Of a DNA stretch of 64,000 bases, positions 8,256 through 16,324 are shown piece after piece. How positions within the stretch are numbered: the stretch's first letter is position 1; every line of letters starts with the position of its first letter. The stretch is from positions 248,001-312,000 of the forward strand of contig DHHF01000008.1 in NCBI GenBank assembly GCA_002403155.1, read 5' to 3'. The notes under the pieces are model-generated. The model was not told the DNA's origin and did no database searches. It saw nothing but the letters and a program-made list of their open reading frames with translations. Source of the stretch: Sulfurovum sp. UBA4779. GTDB lineage: Bacteria; Campylobacterota; Campylobacteria; Campylobacterales; Sulfurovaceae. The translations under genes were made by a program, and so were the position numbers.

Positions 8256-8837
8256 TTATTGCTGTTGCTGCATCATGCCGCGTTTTGGCATCATGTACCC
8301 TTTGATCATATTTTTTTTGATCGTTTTTTCGATCATATGAGCGGTAAACTCGCGTGTAAAGATTTTACGCTGCTCTTCATTGAGAATAGCATAAATACTT
8401 TCGAGCATGTCTGCTCTTGCACTGATCATCGCATCGGGTCTGCTGAGCATCATTTCTCTAAATACTTTTTTATCAAAGCTGTTTCCTTTGAAGGCATCAA
8501 GCGGGCAAACCGGGCCTTCTTGCTTCATTGCCATTTTTGCCTGTTTAAAAGCGTTGACCGCATCGGTTACTTTTTGGGCTTGCGTGCCGTCAATGCCTGT
8601 TTTGCTGACAGCATCGATGACTTTTTTGACAAACTGTTTTTTATGTTGGCTGCGATGATCTTTTTTGCCATACATCGCTGAGCTTTTCATTCCGCCCTGA
8701 TTGCACATGGAAGAACCTTTCATCCCGCCATGATTGCACATAGAAGAGCCTTTCATCCCGCCATGATTTGACGCCAGAGCAGTTCCTGTAAGCAAAGTCG
8801 ATGCAAGCGCAGTTGCTATCAAAATACGTTTATACAT
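8256..8837 (-). CDS. Spy/CpxP-like periplasmic protein with Met/His/Cys repeats
   Basis: A 193-residue protein with a clear signal peptide (cleavage after TALAS, residue 23). Three 11-residue units follow (NHGGMKGSSMC, NHGGMKGSSMC, NQGGMKSSAMY; residues 24-56). The helical domain ends in LNEEQRKIF (about 150), similar to the LTxxQ motif of Spy/CpxP/CnrX-like envelope chaperones and metal sensors. Met, His and Cys in the repeats suggest Cu or other soft-metal binding, which is inference. The tail is Met/Gln-rich. A good AAGGAAAA site lies upstream of 8837. It is a single gene between ndh and the biotin carboxylase. Confidence 0.7.
   Translation of the reverse strand: MYKRILIATALASTLLTGTALASNHGGMKGSSMCNHGGMKGSSMCNQGGMKSSAMYGKKDHRSQHKKQFVKKVIDAVSKTGIDGTQAQKVTDAVNAFKQAKMAMKQEGPVCPLDAFKGNSFDKKVFREMMLSRPDAMISARADMLESIYAILNEEQRKIFTREFTAHMIEKTIKKNMIKGYMMPKRGMMQQQQ
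8670..8768 (-). repeat. Three 33-bp tandem repeats encoding NHGGMKGSSMC
   Basis: Three consecutive 33-base units code for residues 24-56 of the Spy-like protein. The first two are almost identical in DNA and the third is degenerate. Confidence 0.85.
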
Positions 8838-8928
8838 TTTATTTTCCTTTAGCTAATTTAAAAATCCATCGTATCTTAATTATAATTAAAAAAAAATAAA
8901 AAAAATTTTTAATTTTTATCTGTCTCTC

Positions 8929-8960
8929 TTCCCGAGTTATTGTCGGCCTAAACTCGGGAA
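8929..8960. other. Strong intergenic hairpin after the biotin carboxylase gene
   Basis: TTCCCGAGTT and AACTCGGGAA form a perfect 10-bp stem with a 12-base loop, 18 bases past the stop of the minus-strand gene at 8978. A T/A-rich stretch lies further along, so this is probably a transcript-end structure. Confidence 0.5.
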
Positions 8961-8977
8961 TGGTCATAAGAGGGGGG

Positions 8978-10426
8978 TTATCTTACGTTAATATTCTTTT
9001 TTTTGATCATTTCGATCAATTGTGTAATGTCTTTAAGCCGTTTTTCTTCTTCTGCGATATGATTGATGGCATCAAGTTGGAAATGTTCCAATTTTTCGTC
9101 CAAATAGCTGGTATTGAATTTTCCGTCGATAAAATCCTGATCTCTGACAATTTCTCTATGCAATGGAATATTGGTCGGAAGGCCGTCGATGAAAAACTCA
9201 TCCAAAGCCCTTCGCGCTTTTTTGACCGCACCTTGCCAGTCCAAAGACCAAATGATCAATTTTCCCAGCATCGAATCGTAGTTTGAAGGAACGGTATATC
9301 CGCTGTAGAGTCCGCTGTCCATTCGAACTCCGGGCCCGCCGGGCGCTATATAATTGGTAATTTTTCCTGCAGAGGGGAAGAAGTTCTTTTTTGGATCTTC
9401 GGCATTGATACGAAACTCGATGGCATATCCTCTAAATTTGATCTCTTCTTGCAAAAATTTGAGTTTATCTCCTTCGGCAATCTCTATCATTCTTTGGATG
9501 ATATCAATACCGGAGATAAGTTCCGTAACGGGATGTTCTACCTGAACTCTGGTGTTCATCTCGATAAAGTAGATGTTATCCTGTCCATCCACCAAAAATT
9601 CGATAGTCCCCACGCTTTCGTAGCCCAGCCTAAACATGGCTTTGGTCGATATCCTGTAAAGTTCTCTTCGGACATTTTCGTTCAGTCTGGGAGAAGGGGC
9701 AATTTCGATAACCTTTTGGTGTCTTCTTTGGATGGAGCAGTCCCGCTCTCCCAAATGTACCACGTTGCCGTGTTTGTCTGCGACAATCTGCACTTCGATA
9801 TGTCTTGGATGTTCAACATATTTTTCGATAAATACCTCTCCTTTGCCAAAATATTTTTTGGCTTCGGAGGTGGCAGACTCAAAAAGTTCGTTAAAATCTT
9901 TTTCATCTCTTACGATACGCATTCCTCTTCCGCCGCCGCCGAATGCAGCTTTGATGATCACCGGAAAGCCGATCTCTTTAGAGATTTTGATCCCCTCTTT
10001 GATATCGATAATGGGCTCATCCGTTCCTTCTAAAACCGGAACTCCGATCTGTTTCATGGCAACCTTTGAAGCCATCTTGTCGCCAAAAAGTGCGATGTGC
10101 TCGGGTTTTGGGCCGATAAAAATAAGCCCGTATTCTTCGCAGGCTTTTGCAAATTCCGCATTTTCGGACAAAAACCCGTACCCGGGATGTATCGCATCGC
10201 ATCCTGCTTTTAGTGCAAGGGAGATGACTTTTTCATAGTTGAGATACGCATCAAGCGGATTGCCCAGAATCGGATAGCATTCGTCTGCTTTTCGTACCCA
10301 AACCCCTTCTATGTCTACTTCCGAAAACATCGCAACGCTTTTGATGCCTAGCTCTTTGCATGCCCTGATAATTCTTAGTGCAATTTCGCCTCGATTGGCT
10401 ACCAAGATTTTTGTAATTTTTCTCAT
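8978..10426 (-). CDS. Biotin carboxylase subunit (pyruvate carboxylase A or acetyl-CoA carboxylase AccC)
   Basis: A 482-residue biotin carboxylase: N-terminal KILVANRGEIALRIIRACKELG (7-28), HPGYGFLSENAEFA (80-93), ATP-grasp glycine loop FGGGGRGMR (162-170) and the catalytic EMNTRVQVEHPVTE (about 287-300). It carboxylates biotin on a carrier protein using ATP and bicarbonate. The length and the extra charged C-terminal helix (about 445-482) are closer to stand-alone PycA of two-subunit pyruvate carboxylases than to a 445-450-residue AccC. No accB or pycB lies beside it, so the choice remains open. It is monocistronic, with a hairpin after the stop. Confidence 0.85.
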   Translation of the reverse strand: MRKITKILVANRGEIALRIIRACKELGIKSVAMFSEVDIEGVWVRKADECYPILGNPLDAYLNYEKVISLALKAGCDAIHPGYGFLSENAEFAKACEEYGLIFIGPKPEHIALFGDKMASKVAMKQIGVPVLEGTDEPIIDIKEGIKISKEIGFPVIIKAAFGGGGRGMRIVRDEKDFNELFESATSEAKKYFGKGEVFIEKYVEHPRHIEVQIVADKHGNVVHLGERDCSIQRRHQKVIEIAPSPRLNENVRRELYRISTKAMFRLGYESVGTIEFLVDGQDNIYFIEMNTRVQVEHPVTELISGIDIIQRMIEIAEGDKLKFLQEEIKFRGYAIEFRINAEDPKKNFFPSAGKITNYIAPGGPGVRMDSGLYSGYTVPSNYDSMLGKLIIWSLDWQGAVKKARRALDEFFIDGLPTNIPLHREIVRDQDFIDGKFNTSYLDEKLEHFQLDAINHIAEEEKRLKDITQLIEMIKKKNINVR

Positions 10427-10560
10427 AGTGTTACCGCCTTATTAATTTTTGTCATTGTAGAATGTTTATAAAAATATTTCTTCTTTTTTATTGCTAAATT
10501 TATTGTTTGATATTGCTTATTTTGTAGTTTGTTTTTGTGCATAAAATTGTTTAAAATGGT

Positions 10561-10566
10561 TATAAT
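10561..10566 (+). promoter_or_regulatory. -10 box almost touching the AraC-family start codon
   Basis: A perfect TATAAT ends five bases before the ATG at 10572. Used as -10 it would place the transcription start at about 10573, at the start codon, implying a leaderless mRNA. No Shine-Dalgarno sequence is visible. Confidence 0.35.
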
Positions 10567-10571
10567 ATGGT

Positions 10572-11447
10572 ATGAGAAAAGAAACACTGAAAAAAAGAAC
10601 GAAAATTGCAAACAATATCATGTACTATATCTATACGCATATAGATACCCATATTGATATTGAAGAGCTCAGCAGAGACCTTGGTGTAAGCAAATTTCAT
10701 ATGCATAGGATCTTTAAAGAGGCGTTTGGAAAAAATATCTACGAAAATATCAAATCCATTCGGCTTCAAAAAGCTTCCAACCTTTTGCTGTCCAATAAGT
10801 TTTCAACGATTTCGGCAGTAGCCAATATGTGCGGATACAGTTCGCAATCCTCTTTTATCAAAGCATTTCAGGAGCGTTTCGGAATGTCTCCCAAAGCATG
10901 GAGAAGCGGAGGATATAAAACGTATTCGAGCCAAATTTTGCAGCAATCCAAAACGGCCATGGAATCAGATGCCGATTTTAGTGCATTGGTGCCGACAATA
11001 GTGAAAATGCCCGTATTTGAAAGTTATTATATCCGCAATAGAGGATACAATGTGAACATCAAAGAGGTGTGGCAAAAACTTCATACATGGATACTGAATG
11101 ATGATATCTCTGCGTATCAGCAAATTGCTCTTTTTCATGACAATCCGACCATTACGCCCCTGAACGAGTGTCAGTATATCGCTTGTGTGGTAGTGGAAAA
11201 TGAAGAGGGTGTCACCACTGACCGTTTGCCCAAGTTCAAAATATCTGACGGGGTGTATGCAAAATTTGATTTGCAGGGAAAACAAGGGGATATTTTAAAA
11301 ATGGTACATTGGGTCTATCATGATTGGCTTCCGGCAAGCGAATATGAAACAACCACCAAGCCTTCTTATGTTATCTATAGAAAAAACAATTTCCTCTCAG
11401 AAGACAATACGTTTGATTTGAGTTTTTATGTTTCTGTAAAATTTTAA
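10572..11447 (+). CDS. AraC-family regulator with GyrI-like effector domain
   Basis: A 291-residue protein. Residues about 10-112 are an AraC/XylS double helix-turn-helix (SRDLGVSKFHMHRIFKEAFG, then VANMCGYSSQSSFIKAFQERFGMSP). Residues about 135-291 resemble a GyrI-like small-molecule-binding domain (FESYYIRNRGYNVNIKEVW, then YIACVVVENEEG and KISDGVYAKFDLQG). It should bind DNA in response to a small ligand, as in the Rob/SoxS-GyrI group. It lies just upstream of, and co-oriented with, the ABC-NnrS-HPP operon and could control it, though that operon has its own promoter. Confidence 0.88.
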   Translation: MRKETLKKRTKIANNIMYYIYTHIDTHIDIEELSRDLGVSKFHMHRIFKEAFGKNIYENIKSIRLQKASNLLLSNKFSTISAVANMCGYSSQSSFIKAFQERFGMSPKAWRSGGYKTYSSQILQQSKTAMESDADFSALVPTIVKMPVFESYYIRNRGYNVNIKEVWQKLHTWILNDDISAYQQIALFHDNPTITPLNECQYIACVVVENEEGVTTDRLPKFKISDGVYAKFDLQGKQGDILKMVHWVYHDWLPASEYETTTKPSYVIYRKNNFLSEDNTFDLSFYVSVKF

Positions 11448-11451
11448 AATA

Positions 11452-11494
11452 TTGACATAAATCAAGACAAAATCCTTGCTTTATAATGTATAAT
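11452..11494 (+). promoter_or_regulatory. FNR-dependent promoter for the ABC-NnrS-HPP operon
   Basis: TTGACATAAATCAA (11452-11465) matches TTGAT-N4-ATCAA with one mismatch, and TTGA-N6-TCAA exactly. Two overlapping TATAAT boxes follow, at 11482-11487 and 11489-11494. With the second as -10 the site centre falls near -42, a class II FNR position. There is no sigma70 -35 at the right spacing, which fits activator dependence. Confidence 0.6.
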
Positions 11495-11515
11495 TTTAAT
11501 AATCATTATTAAAAT
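11493..11515 (+). promoter_or_regulatory. Fur-box-like 23-bp palindrome over the transcription start
   Basis: A perfect 11+1+11 palindrome centred on C11504. Its core TAATAATCATTATTA differs from the Fur 7-1-7 consensus TGATAATCATTATCA at two positions. Placed at about +1, a bound Fur dimer would block RNA polymerase, giving iron repression on top of FNR control. Confidence 0.6.
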
Positions 11516-11548
11516 GAAAAATTTTACCATTCATGCAGGAGAAAAGAG

Positions 11549-12520
11549 ATGCAATCGATAATCAAAATAGTGATGATGGTTTTTTTAGCGCAAACCATCA
11601 TCTTTGCAGACCAAAAAAATATCGTATTAAGCGGACCGATTGCGACCGCATCACATCCGTTTTTTAAAATTATCGAGGATAACAGCTTGAACGATGTGGC
11701 GTCAAAAGTTGAATTTAAAGTCTGGAACAATCCGGACGAACTCAGAGCGATGCTTCTCAATAAACAAGTTGATTTTGTCGCAATTCCGACCAATGTCGCT
11801 GCCAATTTGTACAATAAAAAAATCCCGTTGGAGTTGATGAACATTTCCGTATGGGGTATTTTAGATATCGTAAGCAGAGATTTTGATATCAAAAGCATAG
11901 AAGATTTAAAAGGCAAAGAGATAGTGATCCCCTTTAGAGGGGATATGCCTGATATCATCTTTCAGGCTTTGCTTAAAAAAGCCGGCATGGATGCCAAAAA
12001 AGACGTAACGCTTAAATTTGTTCCGACTCCGCCCGATGCGGTAACCTCTTTAATGCTTAGACAAAGCGATACAGTGCTGTTGGCGGAGCCTGCCACTTCG
12101 ATGGTGATGAGAAAAACGGATTCGTTTCCTTTGAAGCTGGTGGCACCCGAATTAAAAAGAGTGCTTAATATAGAAGACGAATGGGGCAGGGTGACAAACA
12201 CCGAAAACAAATTGCCCATAGCGGGTATCGCAACGTTTGCAGATATGGATGAACATACCAAAAAAAGGGTGGATGAAGAGTATAAAAAAGCGCTTGAGTG
12301 GTATAAGCAAAACCCGAAAGAGGCTGCTGCATTGACCGCGAAGTATCTTAAAATGTTTGACAAAGAGGTGATCGAAGATTCGATAGGATTTGTAAAGCTG
12401 GAGTACAAAAGTGCGCAGGATGCCAAAGAGAAGTGCGAGCATTTCTTTGGCGAGATTTTAGAAATAGAGCCCAAACTGATAGGCGGCAAATTGCCTGAAA
12501 GCGGGTTTTACAGCAAATGA
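11549..12520 (+). CDS. ABC transporter substrate-binding protein (NitT/TauT, SsuA-like)
   Basis: A 323-residue periplasmic binding protein with a signal peptide (cleavage after IIFA, about residue 19) and an SsuA/THI5/NMT1-type fold: VEFKVWNNPDELRAMLLNKQVDFV, the SIEDLKGKEIVIPF hinge, and ILAEP-like VLLAEPATSMV. Such proteins feed sulfonates, nitrate, taurine, pyrimidines or bicarbonate to TauBC-type ABC importers. The ligand cannot be read from the sequence. It is the first gene of the operon, with GCAGGAGAAAAG before the ATG, and overlaps the permease gene by 4 bases. Linkage to NnrS and HPP suggests a nitrogen-oxide or metal-related substrate. Confidence 0.85.
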   Translation: MQSIIKIVMMVFLAQTIIFADQKNIVLSGPIATASHPFFKIIEDNSLNDVASKVEFKVWNNPDELRAMLLNKQVDFVAIPTNVAANLYNKKIPLELMNISVWGILDIVSRDFDIKSIEDLKGKEIVIPFRGDMPDIIFQALLKKAGMDAKKDVTLKFVPTPPDAVTSLMLRQSDTVLLAEPATSMVMRKTDSFPLKLVAPELKRVLNIEDEWGRVTNTENKLPIAGIATFADMDEHTKKRVDEEYKKALEWYKQNPKEAAALTAKYLKMFDKEVIEDSIGFVKLEYKSAQDAKEKCEHFFGEILEIEPKLIGGKLPESGFYSK

Positions 12521-13299
12521 AATTTATTTTAAAAATACTGAAAGATTTCCCATGGTTTTTGTGGAGCGGGTGGGGGGCGGTCGCTTCTATCTTTTTGTTT
12601 ATCGCCCTTTGGGATGTAGGGTATCAGCTTTATGGTGAACTGGTGCTTCCTTCCCCCAAAGCAACGTTTGGCGCAGTGGCTGATTTTTTCAGCGATGAAG
12701 CGATCGTCTCGGACATGATCCTTACGATCACAAGAGCGATGATAGGATTTGTTGCCGCTTTGATATTCGGCTCTGTTTTGGGCCTTTTGGCGGGATTTTT
12801 TGCCACAGCCTCTATCATGAGCAGGCCGATCGTGACAATTTTGGTAGGAATGCCTCCGATTGCATGGGTCGTGCTTGCGATGATTTGGTTCGGGATGGGC
12901 GATACGAGCGTGATCTTTACGGTGGTTATCGCTTCTTTTCCGATCGTTTTTGTCGGTGCGATGCAGGGAACACGAACGATAGAGGGCGAACTCAAAGAGA
13001 TGGTGGACAGCTTTGGGTTGTCGCTGTGGCAAAAATTTACCAATCTTTATTTTCCTCACATTTTTTCCTATATTTTTCCTGCCTGGGTCAGCGGCTTGGG
13101 AATGAGCTGGAAAATCGTCGTCATGGCGGAGCTTTTAAGCAGCAGCGACGGCATAGGAGCGGCATTGGCGGTCGCAAGAAGCCAGCTTGATACAACCGTT
13201 GCGCTTGCGTTGGTGGTAGTGATGATAGGTTCGCTTTTGTTTTTGGAGTATATCGTACTGGAGCCCATTAAAAAAGAGGTGGAAGCATGGAGAGACTAG
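12517..13299 (+). CDS. ABC transporter permease (SsuC/TauC type)
   Basis: A 260-residue inner-membrane protein with about six membrane segments. It carries the BPD_transp_1 EAA loop (GTRTIEGELKEMVDSFGLSLWQKFTNLYFPHI, about 150-182), which docks on the ATPase. It overlaps the binding-protein stop as ATGA and overlaps the ATPase gene by 13 bases, so the three genes are translationally coupled. Together they form a NitT/TauT-family importer. Confidence 0.88.
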   Translation: MKFILKILKDFPWFLWSGWGAVASIFLFIALWDVGYQLYGELVLPSPKATFGAVADFFSDEAIVSDMILTITRAMIGFVAALIFGSVLGLLAGFFATASIMSRPIVTILVGMPPIAWVVLAMIWFGMGDTSVIFTVVIASFPIVFVGAMQGTRTIEGELKEMVDSFGLSLWQKFTNLYFPHIFSYIFPAWVSGLGMSWKIVVMAELLSSSDGIGAALAVARSQLDTTVALALVVVMIGSLLFLEYIVLEPIKKEVEAWRD

Positions 13300-14024
13300 A
13301 AGTTAAAGGACTTAACCATTCGTTTGGGTTTTTTAGGGTTTTGGAAGATATCAATTTTACGCTTGAAAAAGGAAAAGTGATCTCTATCGTAGGGCCCAGC
13401 GGCGGGGGGAAAACGACACTGTTGCATCTTTGTGCGGGTTTGCTTGACCTTACCGAAGGCGAGATTGTCAATACCTTTAAAAGCAGCGCTTTTGCCTTCC
13501 AGGAACCAAGGCTTCTGCCGTGGAAGAGCGTACTGGACAATATCGCTTTGGGGCTTATCGCCAAAGGAGTTAGCAAAAAAGAGGCCGAGATAAAAGCTAC
13601 GAATATCGCCCTTGAATTTGGGCTGGAGCTGAAAGACTTGGAGAAATTTCCCAAAGATTTAAGCGGCGGGATGAGACAGAGGGTGAGTTTTGCCAGAGCA
13701 CTGGTCGTCGAGCCCAGTTTGCTTTTTTTGGATGAGCCGTTTTCTGCTTTGGATATCGGACTAAAAAAAGAGTTGCAAAATCATCTGATAGACTATATTG
13801 CGCACCACAACTTGACGATTTTGTTTATTACGCATGATATCATGGAAGCGATTCGTTTGAGCGATAAAATATTGCTTCTCAAAAGTGATCCCGGAGAGAT
13901 AGTCAAACGTATCACGATTGATACGCCGCAAATCGAAAGAACCGATAAAGAGGTATTTGACAGAATGATTGAGCTGCTCAAAGATCAAGATATTATCAAT
14001 ACATTTGAACTGGAGATCAAATAA
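13287..14024 (+). CDS. ABC transporter ATPase (SsuB/TauB type)
   Basis: A 245-residue nucleotide-binding subunit: Walker A GPSGGGKTT (36-44), Q-loop FQEPRLLPW (about 71-79), signature LSGGMRQR (about 128-135), Walker B LLFLDEPFSALD (about 148-159) and switch His in FITHDIMEA. The RLLPW after the Q-loop is typical of SsuB/TauB/NrtD ATPases. It energises the permease at 12517. Its stop overlaps the nnrS start by one base (TAATG). Confidence 0.92.
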   Translation: MERLEVKGLNHSFGFFRVLEDINFTLEKGKVISIVGPSGGGKTTLLHLCAGLLDLTEGEIVNTFKSSAFAFQEPRLLPWKSVLDNIALGLIAKGVSKKEAEIKATNIALEFGLELKDLEKFPKDLSGGMRQRVSFARALVVEPSLLFLDEPFSALDIGLKKELQNHLIDYIAHHNLTILFITHDIMEAIRLSDKILLLKSDPGEIVKRITIDTPQIERTDKEVFDRMIELLKDQDIINTFELEIK

Positions 14025-15247
14025 TGGCAAATGCAACAAAACATTATCTTCATTATCCCGAAGAAGAAAATGTACCTATTTATTTGGCTTACGGATTTAG
14101 GCCGATTTTTTTACTTTTGGCACCTTACATCATTATCACTGCAATTATGTGGGCTTTGGCATGGGCCGGCGTGGTCAACCCTTTTGGAAATTATCTTTTG
14201 GAATGGCACATCTATGAATATCTTTTCGGCGTAGGGGTGGCGGGAATCATGGCGTTTGTTTTTACCGGCGTTCCTGAGCTTTTTCCCGGAGTTGTTCCGC
14301 TGATCGGCAAAAAATTGAAATATGTGGTGCTGCTTTGGATAGCCGGCAGGATAAGTTTTTGGATGATCGATATCCTTCCGCTATTTGTGATCGCTTTGAC
14401 CAATCTCTCTTTGTTGGTAGTTGTGATTGCATGGGCTTTTAAACCTGTGGTGCTCGATCCGCTGCAAAGGCATTCCTCGTTGGGATATGCACTTGCAACG
14501 ATGCTGATCGTAGAGGGATGGTTTTACGGCTCGATGATGGGGATCTTTGAAACGCCGGCATTGGAGATTTTAAAGGCGGCATTGGGCATTATGATGATAC
14601 TTTTGCTTTTGGCGCTTCGAAGGGTCAACACCGAAGTGATCAATGAGATCATGGAAGATGAGGGGATGGATGACAAATTTTTTGCCAAACCCTTTCGATA
14701 CAATCTGGCTATTTTCAGTATCGCTTTGTTTACGGCAGTGGAATTTTTTTACGGGATAAACTCAGCATTGGGTTGGATAGGATTGGCCGCATTTGCAGCA
14801 ATTCTGGGTATTTTGAATGACTACAATCTTGAATTTGAAAAAATTACATTTAAGCCGTATACGATTTATTTGTCATTGGTTTATGTGCTGATGGCTTGCG
14901 GGTACGGCTTCATGGGGATCGATATCCTTTACGGGCAGGGGACGCTGCAAAACCACTTTAGACATTTTTTAAGTACGGGGGCTTTTGGCTTGAGTTTTTA
15001 TATGGTAATGATGATCGTCTCTTACGTACATACCGGGAGACATTTAAAATCTGACTTTTGGATGGTTTTGAGTGTGGTATTGGTCGTTGTCGCTGCGATT
15101 TTAAGAGTAAGTATTGCTTATTTTCCCGAAGCGGCAAATTTGCTCTATGTGTTGTCCACGATGCTTTGGATCATGCCGTTTGGGATCTATTATTGGCGAT
15201 TTTATAGATATCTGCTTTTGCCGAGAGCAGACGGCGTCAAGGGCTGA
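14024..15247 (+). CDS. nnrS: NnrS-family heme/copper membrane protein
   Basis: A 407-residue membrane protein with about twelve hydrophobic segments. The NnrS-typical start YGFRPIFLLLAPYI is followed by LLEWHIYEYLFGVGVAGIMAFVFTGVPELF and conserved histidines (EWHIYEY; QRHSSLG; NHFRHFL; HTGRH). NnrS proteins protect against nitric oxide and its iron complexes, often under NnrR/FNR-type control. Being the fourth gene of an ABC-importer operon with an FNR-like promoter agrees with a role in denitrification or nitrosative stress. It overlaps the ATPase gene by one base. Confidence 0.9.
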   Translation: MANATKHYLHYPEEENVPIYLAYGFRPIFLLLAPYIIITAIMWALAWAGVVNPFGNYLLEWHIYEYLFGVGVAGIMAFVFTGVPELFPGVVPLIGKKLKYVVLLWIAGRISFWMIDILPLFVIALTNLSLLVVVIAWAFKPVVLDPLQRHSSLGYALATMLIVEGWFYGSMMGIFETPALEILKAALGIMMILLLLALRRVNTEVINEIMEDEGMDDKFFAKPFRYNLAIFSIALFTAVEFFYGINSALGWIGLAAFAAILGILNDYNLEFEKITFKPYTIYLSLVYVLMACGYGFMGIDILYGQGTLQNHFRHFLSTGAFGLSFYMVMMIVSYVHTGRHLKSDFWMVLSVVLVVVAAILRVSIAYFPEAANLLYVLSTMLWIMPFGIYYWRFYRYLLLPRADGVKG

Positions 15248-15271
15248 TTTTCTTAAAAGTGTAGGCGGTGC

Positions 15272-15820
15272 ATGAAAACATATTTAAACAAAATGAGGCC
15301 GAAAACAAAAAATCCGCCTCGAAAAAAGTTCAGCAAGATCCTATGGTCAGCCTTGGGGTCTTTTTTGGGTATCTATTTTTTGGCGGTATTTGGCAAACTG
15401 TTTTCTTTTGAAGAGAGTATCTTTTTGCTTGGATCTTTTGGCGCTTCAGCAGTGCTGATCTACGGCGCGCCCGAAGCCCCTTTTTCGCAGCCTAGAAACC
15501 TTATAGGCGGGCATATGATCTCTGCGTTTGTGGCAGTGGCGCTGGTAAAGTGCTGTCAGAATATTTTTTCATTGGAAATCTTGTGCGCGCTCGGTGTCGC
15601 TTTGGCCGTGCTGGCGATGCATCTCACCCGCACCGTCCATCCTCCAGGCGGCGCGACTGCGCTTATCTATGTGATGGGTACTGATTTTATCCAAGGGTTC
15701 GGCTGGCTCTATCCTTTTGCGCCGATAGGAGTCGGTGCGTTGATCATGCTTCTTGTAGCACTGTTGGTCAATAACCTCTCTTCCAATGAAAAAAGACACT
15801 ATCCGCAGTATTGGATTTGA
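15272..15820 (+). CDS. HPP-family membrane protein
   Basis: A 182-residue protein with about four membrane segments, starting after a basic tail (MKTYLNKMRPKTKNPPRKK). It has the family motif HLTRTVHPPGGATAL (about 112-126) and FGASAVLIYGAPEAPFSQPRN, both typical of HPP proteins. Some HPP proteins take part in nitrite transport in plastids and cyanobacteria; in bacteria the role is unsettled. It follows nnrS by 24 bases with GTAGGCGG upstream, and closes the operon. Confidence 0.88.
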   Translation: MKTYLNKMRPKTKNPPRKKFSKILWSALGSFLGIYFLAVFGKLFSFEESIFLLGSFGASAVLIYGAPEAPFSQPRNLIGGHMISAFVAVALVKCCQNIFSLEILCALGVALAVLAMHLTRTVHPPGGATALIYVMGTDFIQGFGWLYPFAPIGVGALIMLLVALLVNNLSSNEKRHYPQYWI

Positions 15821-15836
15821 GTGCAAAGGGGTTTTT

Positions 15837-16148
15837 TTAGAAAAAAAGCCATATAAGCAACGCAATGCCAAGGAAGAGGTTGAGCCAGCTTCCGCCGCTC
15901 TCAAACAGCATGACTAAAAATTCATACCAGTAATGCTCGATGCTTGACGGGTCGGCAAGCAGCGCTTCTTTGGCAAACCTTGTGATCTCATCTCCCCAGA
16001 TAAAAGCGATAATCTCCGGAACGATAAAAAAGAGAACCACCCCCGCAGCTCCCCACAGCGACTTTTCGGGTTTAAGAGACAACAGCGCTTTTTGGGTTGC
16101 CGGATTTTGGATGAGTTTTGTGGTTTTTTGTTTGATTTTTGTTTTCAT
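15837..16148 (-). CDS. Small two-helix membrane protein, unknown
   Basis: A 103-residue protein with a basic N-terminus (MKTKIKQKTTKLIQ), a hydrophobic segment GAAGVVLFFIVPEIIAFIWG (about 33-52) and a second at the C-terminus (LNLFLGIALLIWLFF). It is convergent with the HPP gene, with only 16 bases between stops. I do not recognise a family. Similar small proteins are often annotated as hypothetical in Campylobacterota. Confidence 0.6.
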   Translation of the reverse strand: MKTKIKQKTTKLIQNPATQKALLSLKPEKSLWGAAGVVLFFIVPEIIAFIWGDEITRFAKEALLADPSSIEHYWYEFLVMLFESGGSWLNLFLGIALLIWLFF

Positions 16149-16324
16149 GTCGGCATCATACCTTACACTTCTTTAGAGTTTATTTTCTTATAGTATTCCT
16201 AAAAGAGCCAAAAGTCTTATATAGGCTAAACAGTTTTATGGCCAGTTAAATGGATCCAAAGATTTTAAATCAAGTGCGCAATGAGGGCAAATCGTTTTTG
16301 CATGGGTTTGTTTTAAAAAACAAT

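Noticed and set aside
9449..10033. Long plus-strand frame opposite the biotin carboxylase gene
   Set aside because: Antisense to a strongly conserved gene with no motif of its own.
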